A DNA stretch of 64,000 nt from Aristaeella hokkaidonensis (GTDB lineage: Bacteria; Bacillota; Clostridia; Christensenellales; Aristaeellaceae): contig NZ_CP068393.1 of assembly GCF_018128945.1 (NCBI RefSeq), forward strand, positions 1,550,001 through 1,614,000. The letters run 5' to 3'. Shown piece after piece: positions 34,064 through 43,283 of this stretch. The position numbers and the translations under genes are program-made. The notes beneath the pieces were generated by a model, which was not told the DNA's origin, ran no database searches, and saw nothing but the letters and a program-made list of their open reading frames with translations. The stretch's first letter is position 1. Each line of letters starts with the position of its first letter.

Positions 34064-34102
34064 CTGTATAACAACTTCTGTGCCGTAACCGCATAATGCA
34101 GT

Positions 34103-34351
34103 TTACAGTTTAAACACTCCGGTGGCTTCCAGGACAATCAGGATCGCCACGATGATCAGCAAAAGACTGATTACGCCGATAACCTTGTCCATCGTCTTTA
34201 CGCTGACGTTGACGCGATCATACAGGGATTCCTTCTTGTCCTTGACTGCCTGGGAAAAGAAGCCCAGCTCCTTTTCCTGTTTCTCAAGCTTTTTTTCCCG
34301 CTCTTCCAGCGTCTTTTCGTTCTGTTCAGGTTCTCTTTCTTTTGAATCCAT
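34103..34351 (-). CDS. small coiled-coil, tail-anchored membrane protein
   Basis: The 82-residue protein has a highly charged, helical N terminus (EREPEQNEKTLEEREKKLEKQEKE, strongly coiled-coil-like) and one C-terminal membrane helix (VIGVISLLLIIVAILIVLEAT). It begins three bases after the permease stop, so it is cotranslated with the mgl-like genes. No family was recognised. As the last gene of a sugar-import operon it may be a small accessory or regulatory subunit of the permease, but this rests only on position. Confidence 0.65.
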   Translation of the reverse strand: MDSKEREPEQNEKTLEEREKKLEKQEKELGFFSQAVKDKKESLYDRVNVSVKTMDKVIGVISLLLIIVAILIVLEATGVFKL

Positions 34352-34354
34352 AGC

Positions 34355-35374
34355 TTACTTCTTCGCAATATACTTGCGGATGTCCAGTGCAACAGCCAGG
34401 ACGATAACCAGGCCCTGCACCACATAGTTGTAATACGGGTTGACGCCGAGGAACTGCAGGATGATCTTCAGCAGTTCAAACACCAGCACACCGATCAGGA
34501 TACCGGGCACCGTACCGATACCGCCTGTGGTGGAAACACCGCCGATCGTACATCCCGCGATGGCTTCCAGTTCATAGCCCTGGCCCATGGAAGCAGAGGC
34601 TCCGCCAGACTTTGCAGCAAGCAGGTAGCCGGCAACGGCGTACATAATACCGGCTGTTGTGTAAATCCGGATCAGCGTCTTTGTGGTATTCACACCGGAA
34701 ACCTCAGCAGCGATATCATTACCGCCAATGGCATACATGTACTTGCCGAAACGCATTTTATTATAGATGAACCAGAACACGAGACCGAAAACCGCGGCCA
34801 CGAACAGCAGGTAAGGCAGGTGGAATCCCCTCACATTGCCGATGCGGCCGTTGATCAGGGTGGTGTAGATCTTCTGGAATCCACCGATCGGCTGTGCGTC
34901 GGAGATCACCAGGGAAATGCCGTAAATAATCGTCTGGGTGCCCAGCGTTGCGATGAACGGCGGCACATGCAGCTTTGATACAACCAGGCCGTTAATCAGG
35001 CCCCAGATCAGACCTCCCAGCACGACAATCACAAATACCAGACCGATGTTCATTTCAGGGAGGAATTTCCACAATCTTCCGTTATAATCTCCCCGCTGGC
35101 ACATAATGCCTGCCACAACAGCCGCGAAACCGACCTGGCGTCCGGCGGACAGGTCCGTGCCCTTTGTAATCAGGCAGCCGGAAACACCCAGTGCAATCAG
35201 GAACCGGATGGCTGTATTGCTCAGCAGGTTCGTCAGGTTTGCCCAGGAGAAAAAGTTTTCCACCAGGCAGCCTACGACGATTGCCGCGATCAGCAGCAGG
35301 AAGACGATAGGATTCCGGGTAATGACCTTTATCAGCTTATTTGCGAAGCTTTCCTGTGTTTTAGTCGTTTCCAT
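34355..35374 (-). CDS. mglC: galactose/methyl-galactoside ABC transporter permease
   Basis: The 339-residue membrane protein is an MglC-type permease. Typical blocks are GVSGCLITKGTDLSAGRQVG, KLHVPPFIATLGTQTIIYG, the MglC-like loop DAQPIGGFQKIYTTL, and TIGGVSTTGGIGTVPGILIG. It would form a homodimer driven by MglA. The ATG at 35374 (METTKTQESF) is eight bases after GGAGG; the ATG at 35395 contains that site. It is 17 bases after the mglA stop. Confidence 0.92.
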   Translation of the reverse strand: METTKTQESFANKLIKVITRNPIVFLLLIAAIVVGCLVENFFSWANLTNLLSNTAIRFLIALGVSGCLITKGTDLSAGRQVGFAAVVAGIMCQRGDYNGRLWKFLPEMNIGLVFVIVVLGGLIWGLINGLVVSKLHVPPFIATLGTQTIIYGISLVISDAQPIGGFQKIYTTLINGRIGNVRGFHLPYLLFVAAVFGLVFWFIYNKMRFGKYMYAIGGNDIAAEVSGVNTTKTLIRIYTTAGIMYAVAGYLLAAKSGGASASMGQGYELEAIAGCTIGGVSTTGGIGTVPGILIGVLVFELLKIILQFLGVNPYYNYVVQGLVIVLAVALDIRKYIAKK

Positions 35375-35391
35375 CTTTATTGCCTCCTTCG

Positions 35392-36903
35392 TCATTCAAA
35401 CTGTGTCGCATAGGTCATGATGTTTTCCTGGGTGGCTTCACTGCCCTCCACAAAACCGGTGACCCTGCCGTCGCACATTACCATAATCCGGTCGGACATA
35501 CCGATCAGCTCGCTCATTTCCGAGGAGATCATGATGATGCTCTTTCCTTCTTTGGCCAGGTCCGCAATAATGCAGTAGATTTCATATTTCGCTCCGACGT
35601 CAATACCGCGGGTCGGCTCATCCAGGATCAGCACATCAGGGTTATTCGCAAGCCAACGTCCCACCAGTACCTTCTGCTGGTTTCCGCCGGACAGGGATTT
35701 GATCAGCGTTTTGGAGGACGGGGTTTTGATATTCATTTTCTTCACGTTGTCCTGTACCAGCTGCTCCACCTTTTTGCCGTTGATGAAGTATCCGTGATCC
35801 AGGTACTTGTTCAACGAAGAAATGGAGATATTGTCCGCCACGCTCAGCACGCCCATGATTCCGCTTCCGCGCCGGTCTTCCGTCAGCATGGCGATTCCCT
35901 GGTCGATGGCGTCTTTCGGGCGTGTGATTGTAATCTCCTGCCCCTTGTAGAAAATCTGCCCCGTGGTATGGGACCGGATACCGAACAGTCCTTCCATCAG
36001 TTCCGTCCGCTGTGCGCCCACCAGGCCGCCGACGCCGAGGATTTCTCCCCTGCGAAGCTGGAAACTGACATTCCGGAAGGACCTGGGATTAATAGAGGTG
36101 AAATCCTTCACTTCAAAGACCACTTCGCCCGGAACATTCTCCCGTTTGGGATACAGATTGGTCAGTTCCCGTCCCACCATCAGGGTGATGATTTTATCCG
36201 TGGTCAGTTCGTCTGCTTCCCAGGTTCCGATATACCTGCCGTCCCGCATGATGGTGACTTCGTCGCCGATCCGCAGGATCTCGTCCATTTTATGGGAGAT
36301 ATAAACAACCGCAACGCCTTCAGCCTTCAGGTCCTCGATGATCCGGAACAGGGCCTCCACTTCGTTTGCCGTCAGGGAGGAAGTCGGCTCGTCCAGGATC
36401 AGCACCCGGCAGTTCGCTGATACCGCCTTCGCGATTTCCACAGACTGCATTTGAGAAACGCTGAGTTCCCCGACCTTCTGTTTCGGGTCAAAGTTCATCC
36501 GGACCTTCTTCAGCAGATCCGCGGTATCCGCATACATCTTCGCATGATCCACCATCGGAATAAAGCCCAGCGCCTTTTTCATGGGATAACGTCCCAGGAA
36601 AATATTCTCGCCAACCGTCCTTGCCGGTATGGGCTGCAGTTCCTGGTGCACCATGGCAATTCCTTTGTTCAGGGCATCCATCGGGTCATCGATGGTCACC
36701 GGTTGCCCGTCCATCAGAATCTGACCCTCATCCATTTTGTATATGCCGAACATACACTTCATCAGGGTGGATTTGCCGGCGCCGTTTTCCCCCATCAGGG
36801 CATGTACTTTGCCTGGCCGAAGCTTCAGTTGTACATTGTCCAGCGCTTTAACGCCCGGGAAAGACTTGCTGACGCCCGTCATTTCCAGTACGTATTCGGA
36901 CAT
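35392..36903 (-). CDS. mglA: galactose/methyl-galactoside ABC transporter ATPase
   Basis: The 503-residue protein has two fused ABC domains: Walker [11 protein letters not shown]-loop VHQELQPIPARTVGENIFLGR and Walker [13 protein letters not shown] in the first; [31 protein letters not shown] and [13 protein letters not shown] in the second. VHQEL followed by P-x-x-x-x-V-x-E-N is typical of MglA. It powers import through MglC. The start has GAGGAGG nine bases upstream. It follows mglB after an intergenic hairpin with a T-run that should lower its expression relative to the binding protein. Confidence 0.93.
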   Translation of the reverse strand: MSEYVLEMTGVSKSFPGVKALDNVQLKLRPGKVHALMGENGAGKSTLMKCMFGIYKMDEGQILMDGQPVTIDDPMDALNKGIAMVHQELQPIPARTVGENIFLGRYPMKKALGFIPMVDHAKMYADTADLLKKVRMNFDPKQKVGELSVSQMQSVEIAKAVSANCRVLILDEPTSSLTANEVEALFRIIEDLKAEGVAVVYISHKMDEILRIGDEVTIMRDGRYIGTWEADELTTDKIITLMVGRELTNLYPKRENVPGEVVFEVKDFTSINPRSFRNVSFQLRRGEILGVGGLVGAQRTELMEGLFGIRSHTTGQIFYKGQEITITRPKDAIDQGIAMLTEDRRGSGIMGVLSVADNISISSLNKYLDHGYFINGKKVEQLVQDNVKKMNIKTPSSKTLIKSLSGGNQQKVLVGRWLANNPDVLILDEPTRGIDVGAKYEIYCIIADLAKEGKSIIMISSEMSELIGMSDRIMVMCDGRVTGFVEGSEATQENIMTYATQFE

Positions 36904-37013
36904 GAGGGCATGCCTCCTCTCGTATTGGTTTCTTCAGTACCCTTTGCGCCGTGTCCCCGAAAAGGCACGGGGCAAAAAGCGCTTCTTTTTTTGTATTATA
37001 TCTTATTATACTC

Positions 37014-37050
37014 CGAAAAGGTGGGTGAGCCAAGAGCCGGCTCACCCACC
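37014..37050 (-). terminator. attenuating terminator between mglB and mglA
   Basis: GGTGGGTGAGCC and GGCTCACCCACC pair perfectly around AAGAGCC; TTTTC follows on the minus strand. It lies inside the operon, so it should be leaky. Confidence 0.82.
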
Positions 37051-37089
37051 TCCAAATCAAATCACAATCTGATCTGTATCAGCGGATGA

Positions 37090-38103
37090 TTACTGGGCGT
37101 CCACGTAGGCCTTGTTGACCATGACATAGTCAACCCAGTAGTAGTTATCGATCGCTTCGCCGTTCAGCAGTTTCACAGCAACGTCAACCGCGGCATGGCT
37201 CTGGCCGATATGGTCGTTCAGCACGGTACCGGTCATGTTGCCTTCCTTGATCAGGTCGATTGCTTCGGGCAGAGCGTCAACACCCAGCAGGTAGATGTCT
37301 TCGCCAACCTTACGGCCGGCAGCTTCGATGGCGGTTTCAGCGCCCAGCGCCATACCGTCGTTGTTGCAGAACACAACTTCGATCTTGTCGCCATACTTGC
37401 TCAGGGCGTTCGCGCACAGTTCCTGGCCCTTGGTCTGATCCCAGTTGCCCACCTGGTCATCCAGGCATTCAACTTCGTATCCGGCGTCGGTCAGTGCTTT
37501 GATGGAGAAGGTGGTGCGATACTGGGCATCGATGTTTTCCGGATCGCCTTCGATCATGATGTAGGAGATCTTTCCATCGCCGTTGATGTCGCCGTGGTTC
37601 TCCAGATCAGCAACCATCTGGCCCTGGAAGGTACCGGACTGACGGGCGTCAGCACCGACGTAGCAAACCTGGGCATTGTTCAGGATGCCTTCATACTTCT
37701 CATCCAGGGTGTTGCCGTCAGCGTCATAAGCCAGGGGCTCACGGTTGATCAGCACCAGCGGGATGCCAGCTGCCACGATCTCGTCGATCACAGCGTCAGC
37801 GGAAGAGGTCTGCACCAGGTTCAGGATGATCACATCCATGCCCTGGGTGATGAAGTTGCGGACCTGGTTGGTCTGCTCAGCCATGTCGTTCTTGCCGTCG
37901 GCCATGGTGATTTCATACTTCACGTCTTCGGTCTCAAGGGTCTTGAAGTAAGCTTCAATCTCGTTCCGGTACAGGGTCATAAAGTTGTCAGTGTACTGAT
38001 AGATGGATACGCCGACTTTGTAGGTCTTGGCTTCCGCGGTCGCGAAGCTGAAGCAGCTCAGCACCAGGATAGCAGCCAACAGGATAGCAAGGGTCTTCTT
38101 CAT
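37090..38103 (-). CDS. mglB: galactose/glucose-binding protein
   Basis: The 337-residue extracytoplasmic binding protein has a signal peptide (MKKTLAILLAAILVLSC, with a cleavage site near TAEAKT) and then the MglB fold. The calcium-binding EF-hand-like loop is intact (DINGDGKISYIMIEGDPENIDA), as are NREPLAYDAD and the sugar-contacting FCNNDGMALGAETA. It binds D-galactose or D-glucose and feeds MglAC. As the first gene of the operon it should be most abundant, consistent with the terminator-like hairpin after it. Ribosome binding site AAGGAG is eight bases from the ATG. Confidence 0.94.
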   Translation of the reverse strand: MKKTLAILLAAILVLSCFSFATAEAKTYKVGVSIYQYTDNFMTLYRNEIEAYFKTLETEDVKYEITMADGKNDMAEQTNQVRNFITQGMDVIILNLVQTSSADAVIDEIVAAGIPLVLINREPLAYDADGNTLDEKYEGILNNAQVCYVGADARQSGTFQGQMVADLENHGDINGDGKISYIMIEGDPENIDAQYRTTFSIKALTDAGYEVECLDDQVGNWDQTKGQELCANALSKYGDKIEVVFCNNDGMALGAETAIEAAGRKVGEDIYLLGVDALPEAIDLIKEGNMTGTVLNDHIGQSHAAVDVAVKLLNGEAIDNYYWVDYVMVNKAYVDAQ

Positions 38104-38175
38104 GTTACCGTCTCCTTAAAAATATTATTTTTTCATGCGGATCCACCGCATTGAAACCTCGTTCAACCGGTACGC

Positions 38176-38204
38176 ATTGTAGCATACATCTGGTGGCAAT
38201 TCTA
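38176..38204 (-). promoter_or_regulatory. mglB promoter (extended -10)
   Basis: On the minus strand TGCTACAAT ends at 38176 with a TGN extension; the -35 (TAGAAT, 38199-38204, 17 bp spacing) is weak. Confidence 0.6.
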
Positions 38205-38247
38205 CCGATTTGGACAAGTACGAATGAATTCGAACTTTTACCGAATA

Positions 38248-38267
38248 AAAACGTAACGTTTCGTTTT
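38248..38267. promoter_or_regulatory. LacI-type operator upstream of mglB
   Basis: AAAACGTAACGTTTCGTTTT is a 20-bp palindrome with one mismatched pair and a central CG, the usual form of LacI-family operators. It lies about 45 bp upstream of the -35. Confidence 0.6.
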
Positions 38268-38294
38268 ATGTGATAAAGTCTCGATGTTGTACAT

Positions 38295-38328
38295 ACAAAA
38301 AGGCTTCCTTCCCTGTCGGAAGGAAGCC
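38295..38328 (-). terminator. terminator of the third sugar operon
   Basis: GGCTTCCTTCC and GGAAGGAAGCC pair perfectly around CTGTC; TTTTTGT follows on the minus strand. Confidence 0.93.
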
Positions 38329-38366
38329 AAAAGGAGAGAGAATATGAGGATACCCTGCTTATACGC

Positions 38367-39338
38367 TTACTTAATGACCTTCAGTGCTTTACGGTCAATG
38401 GTCAGTGCAACGAAGACCAGGAACACGATACCCTTGATCATCTGCTGCACCTGCGGTTCATAACCGAGAATGGACAGGCCGCTGTTTAGAACCGCATACA
38501 TCAGCGTACCAATCACGATGTTGGAGAAACGCACCTTGGCGCCGCCCGTGATCGGCAGTCCGCCCAGAACCAGGGAAATCAGGATCTGTGTTTCCAGCTG
38601 GTTGCCGGCTGTAGCGGTAATGGAACCGACCTTGATTACGTTGACGAAGGCAGCCAGGCCGGTCAGCGCACCTGCGCTGACGAAGGCAAGGAACTTCACC
38701 CGGGCGGTCCGGACGCCGGAGAACCGGGCCGCGGTCTCACCGGAGCCGACAGCCTTCACGTCGTTGCCGATCCGGGTAAACTTGAACAGGAAGAAGGCAA
38801 TCACCAGCACCGCCAGGGTAATGGTAATCTTCAGCCAGTCCTGATCCAGCGCCTTGATGGCATTGCTTGCAGGCACAGCGGTCTCTGTCGTGAAATACGC
38901 GCAGACTCCGCGGAACAGGTACATTGTACAGATGGTAACGATGAAACTCGGCAACCTGAACTTCACATGGAAGAATCCGTTCACTGCGCCGATAAGCGCA
39001 CCGGTCAGGATACCGCCGACAATCGCCAGCGGAATGCTGTAGAAGGACAGTGCGCTGACCACAATGGAAGCCACACCCAGCGTGGATCCTTCCGTAAAGT
39101 CGATGGAACCCAGTGTCATGATAAAGAACACACCGGTTGCCACGATTGTCGGGTAATAAATCTGTGACAGCAGCAGCCGCATCTTCTTCGGTGTCAGGAT
39201 CTTGCCGTTTGTCATAATGTGCATGACCAGCAGGATCACCACAAAGCCGATCAGCGGCAGCAGCGCTTTCAGGCGATCGCCTGTCAGGAAAGCGCGAAGT
39301 TTGGATTGTTCATTCTTTTCCACGTTTTTCTTTTCCAT
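38367..39338 (-). CDS. ABC transporter permease of the third sugar-type system
   Basis: The 323-residue membrane protein of the BPD_transp_2 family has GSIDFTEGSTLGVASIV, KFRLPSFIVTICTMYLFRG, AVGSGETAARFSGVRTARV and VLGGLPITGGAKVRFSNIVIG. It is the last gene of the operon and pairs with the second permease at 40864-41814, giving a heterodimer as in autoinducer-2 or rhamnose importers. The substrate is not readable from sequence. A terminator follows. Confidence 0.88.
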   Translation of the reverse strand: MEKKNVEKNEQSKLRAFLTGDRLKALLPLIGFVVILLVMHIMTNGKILTPKKMRLLLSQIYYPTIVATGVFFIMTLGSIDFTEGSTLGVASIVVSALSFYSIPLAIVGGILTGALIGAVNGFFHVKFRLPSFIVTICTMYLFRGVCAYFTTETAVPASNAIKALDQDWLKITITLAVLVIAFFLFKFTRIGNDVKAVGSGETAARFSGVRTARVKFLAFVSAGALTGLAAFVNVIKVGSITATAGNQLETQILISLVLGGLPITGGAKVRFSNIVIGTLMYAVLNSGLSILGYEPQVQQMIKGIVFLVFVALTIDRKALKVIK

Positions 39339-39352
39339 TCTTCCCGCCCCCT

Positions 39353-40852
39353 TTACACCATCTTCGCAATCAGCGTTTCTTCATTCAGATCCGGATCGCG
39401 CTGGAATTCACCGTTAATCCTGCCGTCCTTCATGACGAGGATCCGGTCCGACATGCCCAGCAGTTCCGGAATCTCTTCGCTGATCATGATGATGGATCTT
39501 CCCTGTTCCTTCAGTTCCGCCATCAGTGCGTATATTGCCTGCTTCACTTTCACGTCAATACCGCGGGTCGGGGAATCCAGCACCAGGATCTGGCTGCCCT
39601 TGCCCAACCAGCGGGCCAGAACCACCTTCTGCTTGTTTCCACCGGACAGATCGGAAACAAACTGGTTTACATTCTGCATTTTGGTCTGCATGTTCTTCGC
39701 CTGTTCATTCGCGAAGCGCGTCATTTTCCGTCCATTCAGCAGGCCGTGGTTGGACAGGTCCTCCAGGGAAGGCAGGACTACATTGTTGCGGATGGATTCA
39801 TTCAGGATAATGGATTCGTTATCCCGGTCCTTGGATGCATAGGCAATGGACTTTTTAATGGCTGTGGGAATATCGTTGATTTCCGTTCCGTCCGCCAGGG
39901 TCACCGTACCCTCCCGGTTCCAGGAAGCTCCGAAAACCGCCTTGCCGATTTCATGCATGCCGCACTCGGACAGGCCGCCGAAGCCCAGGATTTCACCCTT
40001 ATGCAGGTCAAAGGATACGTCTTCCAGTTCACCGTTCACCGTCACGTTTCTCACAGAAAGCACGGTCTCGTCAGATACCGGCTGGCCGAAGTCTGTCCGG
40101 TAATAGGCGGAACCGATTTCCCGGCCGACCATCAGGCGCTTCAGGTCATCCTCTGTCACTTCAGAGGAAACCACGGTATCAATATACTCGCCGTCCCGCA
40201 GCACGGATACCTTATCCGTATGGGCCAGCACCTCACCCAGGTCATGGCTGATAAAGATCACCGTGCGGCCGTCCGCCCGGACGGCGTCCATGATCTTATA
40301 CAGTTCCAGACGGCCGTTCTGGCTCAGCGCCGTTGTTGTCTCGTCAATGACCAGGATCTTGGGCTTCATATAGGTCGCCTTGACGATTTCCACCAGCTTG
40401 CGGTCTTCAAAGTTATAGTGGTCGATCATCACGCCCGCCTTGATCCGTCCGAAGCCGTATTCATCCAGCAATCTCTGCGCTTCCCGGTTCATGGCGCGGG
40501 TATCCTTGATTCCCTTGTGCATGAAGGGTCCTTCATGCCCCAGATATATATTTTCTGCCACCGTCAGGCCGGACAGCGTGCCCATTTCCTGAACGATGAT
40601 CGCGATTCCTGCGTTGTTTGCATCCACCTGATTGCGGATACTCAATTCCTCCCCGTCCAGCGTGAAGGTTCCTCCGCCGATGGAATAGATCCCGCACAGC
40701 ATCTGGCAGAAGGTGCTCTTGCCGGATCCGTTCTCCCCGATCAGGCCCCGGATCTCACCTGCGGACACTGTCAGGGATACGTCATTCACGGCATGCGTAA
40801 TACCGAAGCGCTTGTCAATGTGCTCGGCAACGAGAACTGTCCTGTTATCCAT
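39353..40852 (-). CDS. ABC transporter ATPase of the third sugar-type system
   Basis: The 499-residue fused ATPase has Walker [10 protein letters not shown] in the first half, a degenerate second half ([17 protein letters not shown]), and the signature [18 protein letters not shown] with [15 protein letters not shown]. Two departures from its relatives stand out: first-half Walker B reads [11 protein letters not shown] rather than LDEPTSSL, and second-half Walker B has DSPT instead of DEPT, losing the catalytic Glu. This divergence suggests a branch distinct from MglA/GguA. The start at 40852 ([11 protein letters not shown]) follows GAGGG by eight bases; the GTG at 40867 overlaps the upstream stop. 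Confidence 0.9.
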   Translation of the reverse strand: MDNRTVLVAEHIDKRFGITHAVNDVSLTVSAGEIRGLIGENGSGKSTFCQMLCGIYSIGGGTFTLDGEELSIRNQVDANNAGIAIIVQEMGTLSGLTVAENIYLGHEGPFMHKGIKDTRAMNREAQRLLDEYGFGRIKAGVMIDHYNFEDRKLVEIVKATYMKPKILVIDETTTALSQNGRLELYKIMDAVRADGRTVIFISHDLGEVLAHTDKVSVLRDGEYIDTVVSSEVTEDDLKRLMVGREIGSAYYRTDFGQPVSDETVLSVRNVTVNGELEDVSFDLHKGEILGFGGLSECGMHEIGKAVFGASWNREGTVTLADGTEINDIPTAIKKSIAYASKDRDNESIILNESIRNNVVLPSLEDLSNHGLLNGRKMTRFANEQAKNMQTKMQNVNQFVSDLSGGNKQKVVLARWLGKGSQILVLDSPTRGIDVKVKQAIYALMAELKEQGRSIIMISEEIPELLGMSDRILVMKDGRINGEFQRDPDLNEETLIAKMV

Positions 40853-40863
40853 ACGCACTGCCC

Positions 40864-41814
40864 TCACTTTACGACGCTGCCTTTACTGCCGCGGGCAGTC
40901 AGGGCAACGATAATCAGAAGCGCCGCGCCTGTGACCACATTCTGGATGGTGGTCGGTGCGCCCAGCGCAACAAAGCCGCTGAAAATCATGGAGATGATGA
41001 ACTCACCCACCACAATGGCGGTAATCGGCATGCCGTATTTTTTGAACGCAACGCCGAAGAAAGTTCCCATCAGCGGCTGGAAGTTACGGCTCATGGTGCT
41101 CATGCCGGTCAGTGCCGTCATGGTCGTGCCGTAGGAGACTGTCAGGATAGCCATGATCCCGACGAAGAAGTGAAGCAGCATAAAGCCGATCAGCTTGTAC
41201 TTCTTCACGCTGATACCCATGTTCTTCGCGGTAAACTCATTGGAGCCGATCGCGTTGCAGTAGGTACCGATCTTGGTATAGTTCAGGATGAAATACATCA
41301 GCCCGAAGGCAAGTCCGGCCAGGATAATGTTTCCGGGCGCGCCGCTGAAGAAGCGCAGTTCCGGTGCCAGCGTCTGTTTTACGCCGCCGGCCACGATGAC
41401 AGCCACGCACTCAAAGATGAGCATCAGGCCGACCGTAACAATCATGGAAGGCACATTCAGCTGGTTGTACAGTGTTCCGATCAGCAAGCCGATCAGCGTA
41501 CCGCAGCCCAGGCATCCGACCACAAAGCCGATATAGCCGAAGTGCTGTGACAGGATTACGCCCACAATGGAAGACAGTACGATATTGGAACCGACTGCAA
41601 AGTCAAACAGACCCATGACCACAATGAAATACAGGCCGCAGCCGCCGACTGAATAGATGATGGACGATTGCAGATAGGAATAAAGGTTGGCAGGGGAACC
41701 GAAATTGTCCGGTGTCAGGATCTTGAATACGGCGTAGAAAAACAAAACCATCGCCGCCAGCATCATGACGCCGTACGCTTTTGTTCCCTTCAGCTTCTGC
41801 AGTTTGGTGGGCAT
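40864..41814 (-). CDS. ABC transporter permease of the third sugar-type system
   Basis: The 316-residue membrane protein is more divergent than the other permeases: [66 protein letters not shown], and a longer cytoplasmic stretch [24 protein letters not shown] near the end. The core G-x-x-D-F-A-V-G replaces the usual GGIDLSVG. It is the first permease after the binding protein and is separated from it by a terminator-like hairpin. Confidence 0.86.
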   Translation of the reverse strand: MPTKLQKLKGTKAYGVMMLAAMVLFFYAVFKILTPDNFGSPANLYSYLQSSIIYSVGGCGLYFIVVMGLFDFAVGSNIVLSSIVGVILSQHFGYIGFVVGCLGCGTLIGLLIGTLYNQLNVPSMIVTVGLMLIFECVAVIVAGGVKQTLAPELRFFSGAPGNIILAGLAFGLMYFILNYTKIGTYCNAIGSNEFTAKNMGISVKKYKLIGFMLLHFFVGIMAILTVSYGTTMTALTGMSTMSRNFQPLMGTFFGVAFKKYGMPITAIVVGEFIISMIFSGFVALGAPTTIQNVVTGAALLIIVALTARGSKGSVVK

Positions 41815-41916
41815 GTACTTCGCTCCCTTTGGCTCCGGCTTGTTCAGCCGGCCTGATAATCTGAACCTGTGAAGTTTTTATCGGTCTCTGTATAGTATAG
41901 CATGAAATGAATTACG

Positions 41917-41957
41917 AGAAAAACCGGGACGGTCACCGCGCCTGGTGACCGCCCGGA
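41917..41957 (-). terminator. attenuating terminator after the third binding-protein gene
   Basis: CCGGGACGGTCACC and GGTGACCGCCCGG pair with one bulge; TTTTTCTC follows on the minus strand. It lies inside the operon. Confidence 0.85.
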
Positions 41958-41969
41958 TTTTATACCGGA

Positions 41970-43088
41970 TTATTTCGCGTGACGGGCCACAACGTCTTCA
42001 ACAGACAGCGCGGCGCAGGCAGCGGCCAGATCGTCGTAGGACATTTCGGCCAGGGCCTTGATTTCGTCAGCGGTGTAGGGCAGTTCGCTGCCGGTGAAGT
42101 ACTGCGCATAAGCAGCGTAGCTTTCCGGAGAGTCAACGAACATGTAGGGGAAGATCATCTCATAGTAGCCGTCTTCGGTGGTGGGATAGTTGCCCTTAAT
42201 GGCATTGTAAACCATCAGGAAGGCGAAGAAGGGGTCGGCATAGTGTCCGCCGGATTCAGCAGCCATCGCGCCGCTCTCGAGCTTGGCGTCCAGGTCAGGC
42301 AGGAAGTCGGTGGAAACCACAGCGATCTTGCCGGTCAGGCCCTTGGCTTCGATACCGGCGATAGCGCCCAGCAGGGTGTCTCCGCCGCCGCCGGCAACGA
42401 TCAGAGCGTCGATGTCGGGATTGGCGTCGATGATAGCTTCAGCGGTCTGACGGCCGGTATCAGTGGTGGTACGGCCGTACTGCGGCTCGAGCAGTTCAAT
42501 CGTGTCGTCAGCGTGAGCGGCATTCCACTCTTCAACGCCGGCCTTGTAGCCTTCCCAGCGTCCCTGGAAAGTAGCGTCACCGGGTTCCCAGCCTTCCAGG
42601 CCGATCTTCCGGCAGCCCTTGTTGGCCAGGATGGTCACCAGCTGCTTGCCGTTGTCGAACTCGGATTCATGCACAGCGCCTACATAGTACTTGGAGGCCT
42701 TCGCCGCAGCATCTTCATCAGGATAGGCGGCCGGATCGATTACGCGGAAGAACTGCGCGACATACATTTCGTTGTCATTGCAGGTCTTGATGACGGAACC
42801 CATCTCAGAAGAAGAGGAGTTGCAGATAATCATACCGTCGCAGTCGGCCATCGCCAGGGTTTCGGCGGAAGCGGTCACCTGCTCGGAGATGTGAGCCTGG
42901 TCAACCCACTGGGTTTCAACGCCCAGAGCATCGGCAGCCGCGTCGATCAGACGTTTGACTTCGCTGCCCAGCGTGTCGGTGGAACTCCAGATCGAGATAC
43001 CGATCTTGATTTTGTCTTCCGCATGAACGGTGCCGACAAGGCCGAGCACCATTGACAGTGCGAGTACGAGAGCAATGATCTTTTTCAT
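41970..43088 (-). CDS. substrate-binding protein of the third sugar-type ABC importer
   Basis: The 372-residue protein has a signal peptide (MKKIIALVLALSMVLG, cleavage near VHAEDK) and a Peripla_BP_4-type fold: IKIGISIWSSTDTLGSEVKRLIDAAA, then ADCDGMIICNSSSSE, and VVSTDFLPDLDAKLESG. Compared with MglB it lacks the calcium loop and is longer, with a C-terminal extension (SVEDVVARHAK). The ligand is unknown; the upstream CE2 esterase and HAD phosphatase genes hint at a plant-glycan-derived molecule. Ribosome binding site AAGGAGG is close to the ATG. Confidence 0.88.
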   Translation of the reverse strand: MKKIIALVLALSMVLGLVGTVHAEDKIKIGISIWSSTDTLGSEVKRLIDAAADALGVETQWVDQAHISEQVTASAETLAMADCDGMIICNSSSSEMGSVIKTCNDNEMYVAQFFRVIDPAAYPDEDAAAKASKYYVGAVHESEFDNGKQLVTILANKGCRKIGLEGWEPGDATFQGRWEGYKAGVEEWNAAHADDTIELLEPQYGRTTTDTGRQTAEAIIDANPDIDALIVAGGGGDTLLGAIAGIEAKGLTGKIAVVSTDFLPDLDAKLESGAMAAESGGHYADPFFAFLMVYNAIKGNYPTTEDGYYEMIFPYMFVDSPESYAAYAQYFTGSELPYTADEIKALAEMSYDDLAAACAALSVEDVVARHAK

Positions 43089-43191
43089 AATACTTGTCCT
43101 CCTTAAAGTTTATGATACTGTTAAACGAAGATAGATCATCTCCACTGAAGGCGCTCTGTATGAATTTGATCCATCCGTTTGATTTAGTAAA

Positions 43192-43220
43192 ATTATAACA
43201 GACGCAAAAATGCGGTTCAA
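43192..43220 (-). promoter_or_regulatory. promoter of the third sugar operon
   Basis: Minus-strand TTGAAC (43215-43220) and a perfect TATAAT (43192-43197) are 17 bp apart, leaving a leader of about 100 bases. Confidence 0.8.
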
Positions 43221-43229
43221 CGAACCGCA
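43211..43229. promoter_or_regulatory. inverted repeat over the -35 box of the third sugar operon
   Basis: TGCGGTTC and GAACCGCA are perfect 8-bp arms with a 3-bp spacer and cover the -35 hexamer, as a repressor site would. Confidence 0.6.
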
Positions 43230-43283
43230 AGTTGAATATTATTGGTTTGGTTTGTTTTCATTCGACGCTCCGGGTAGAAAAAA

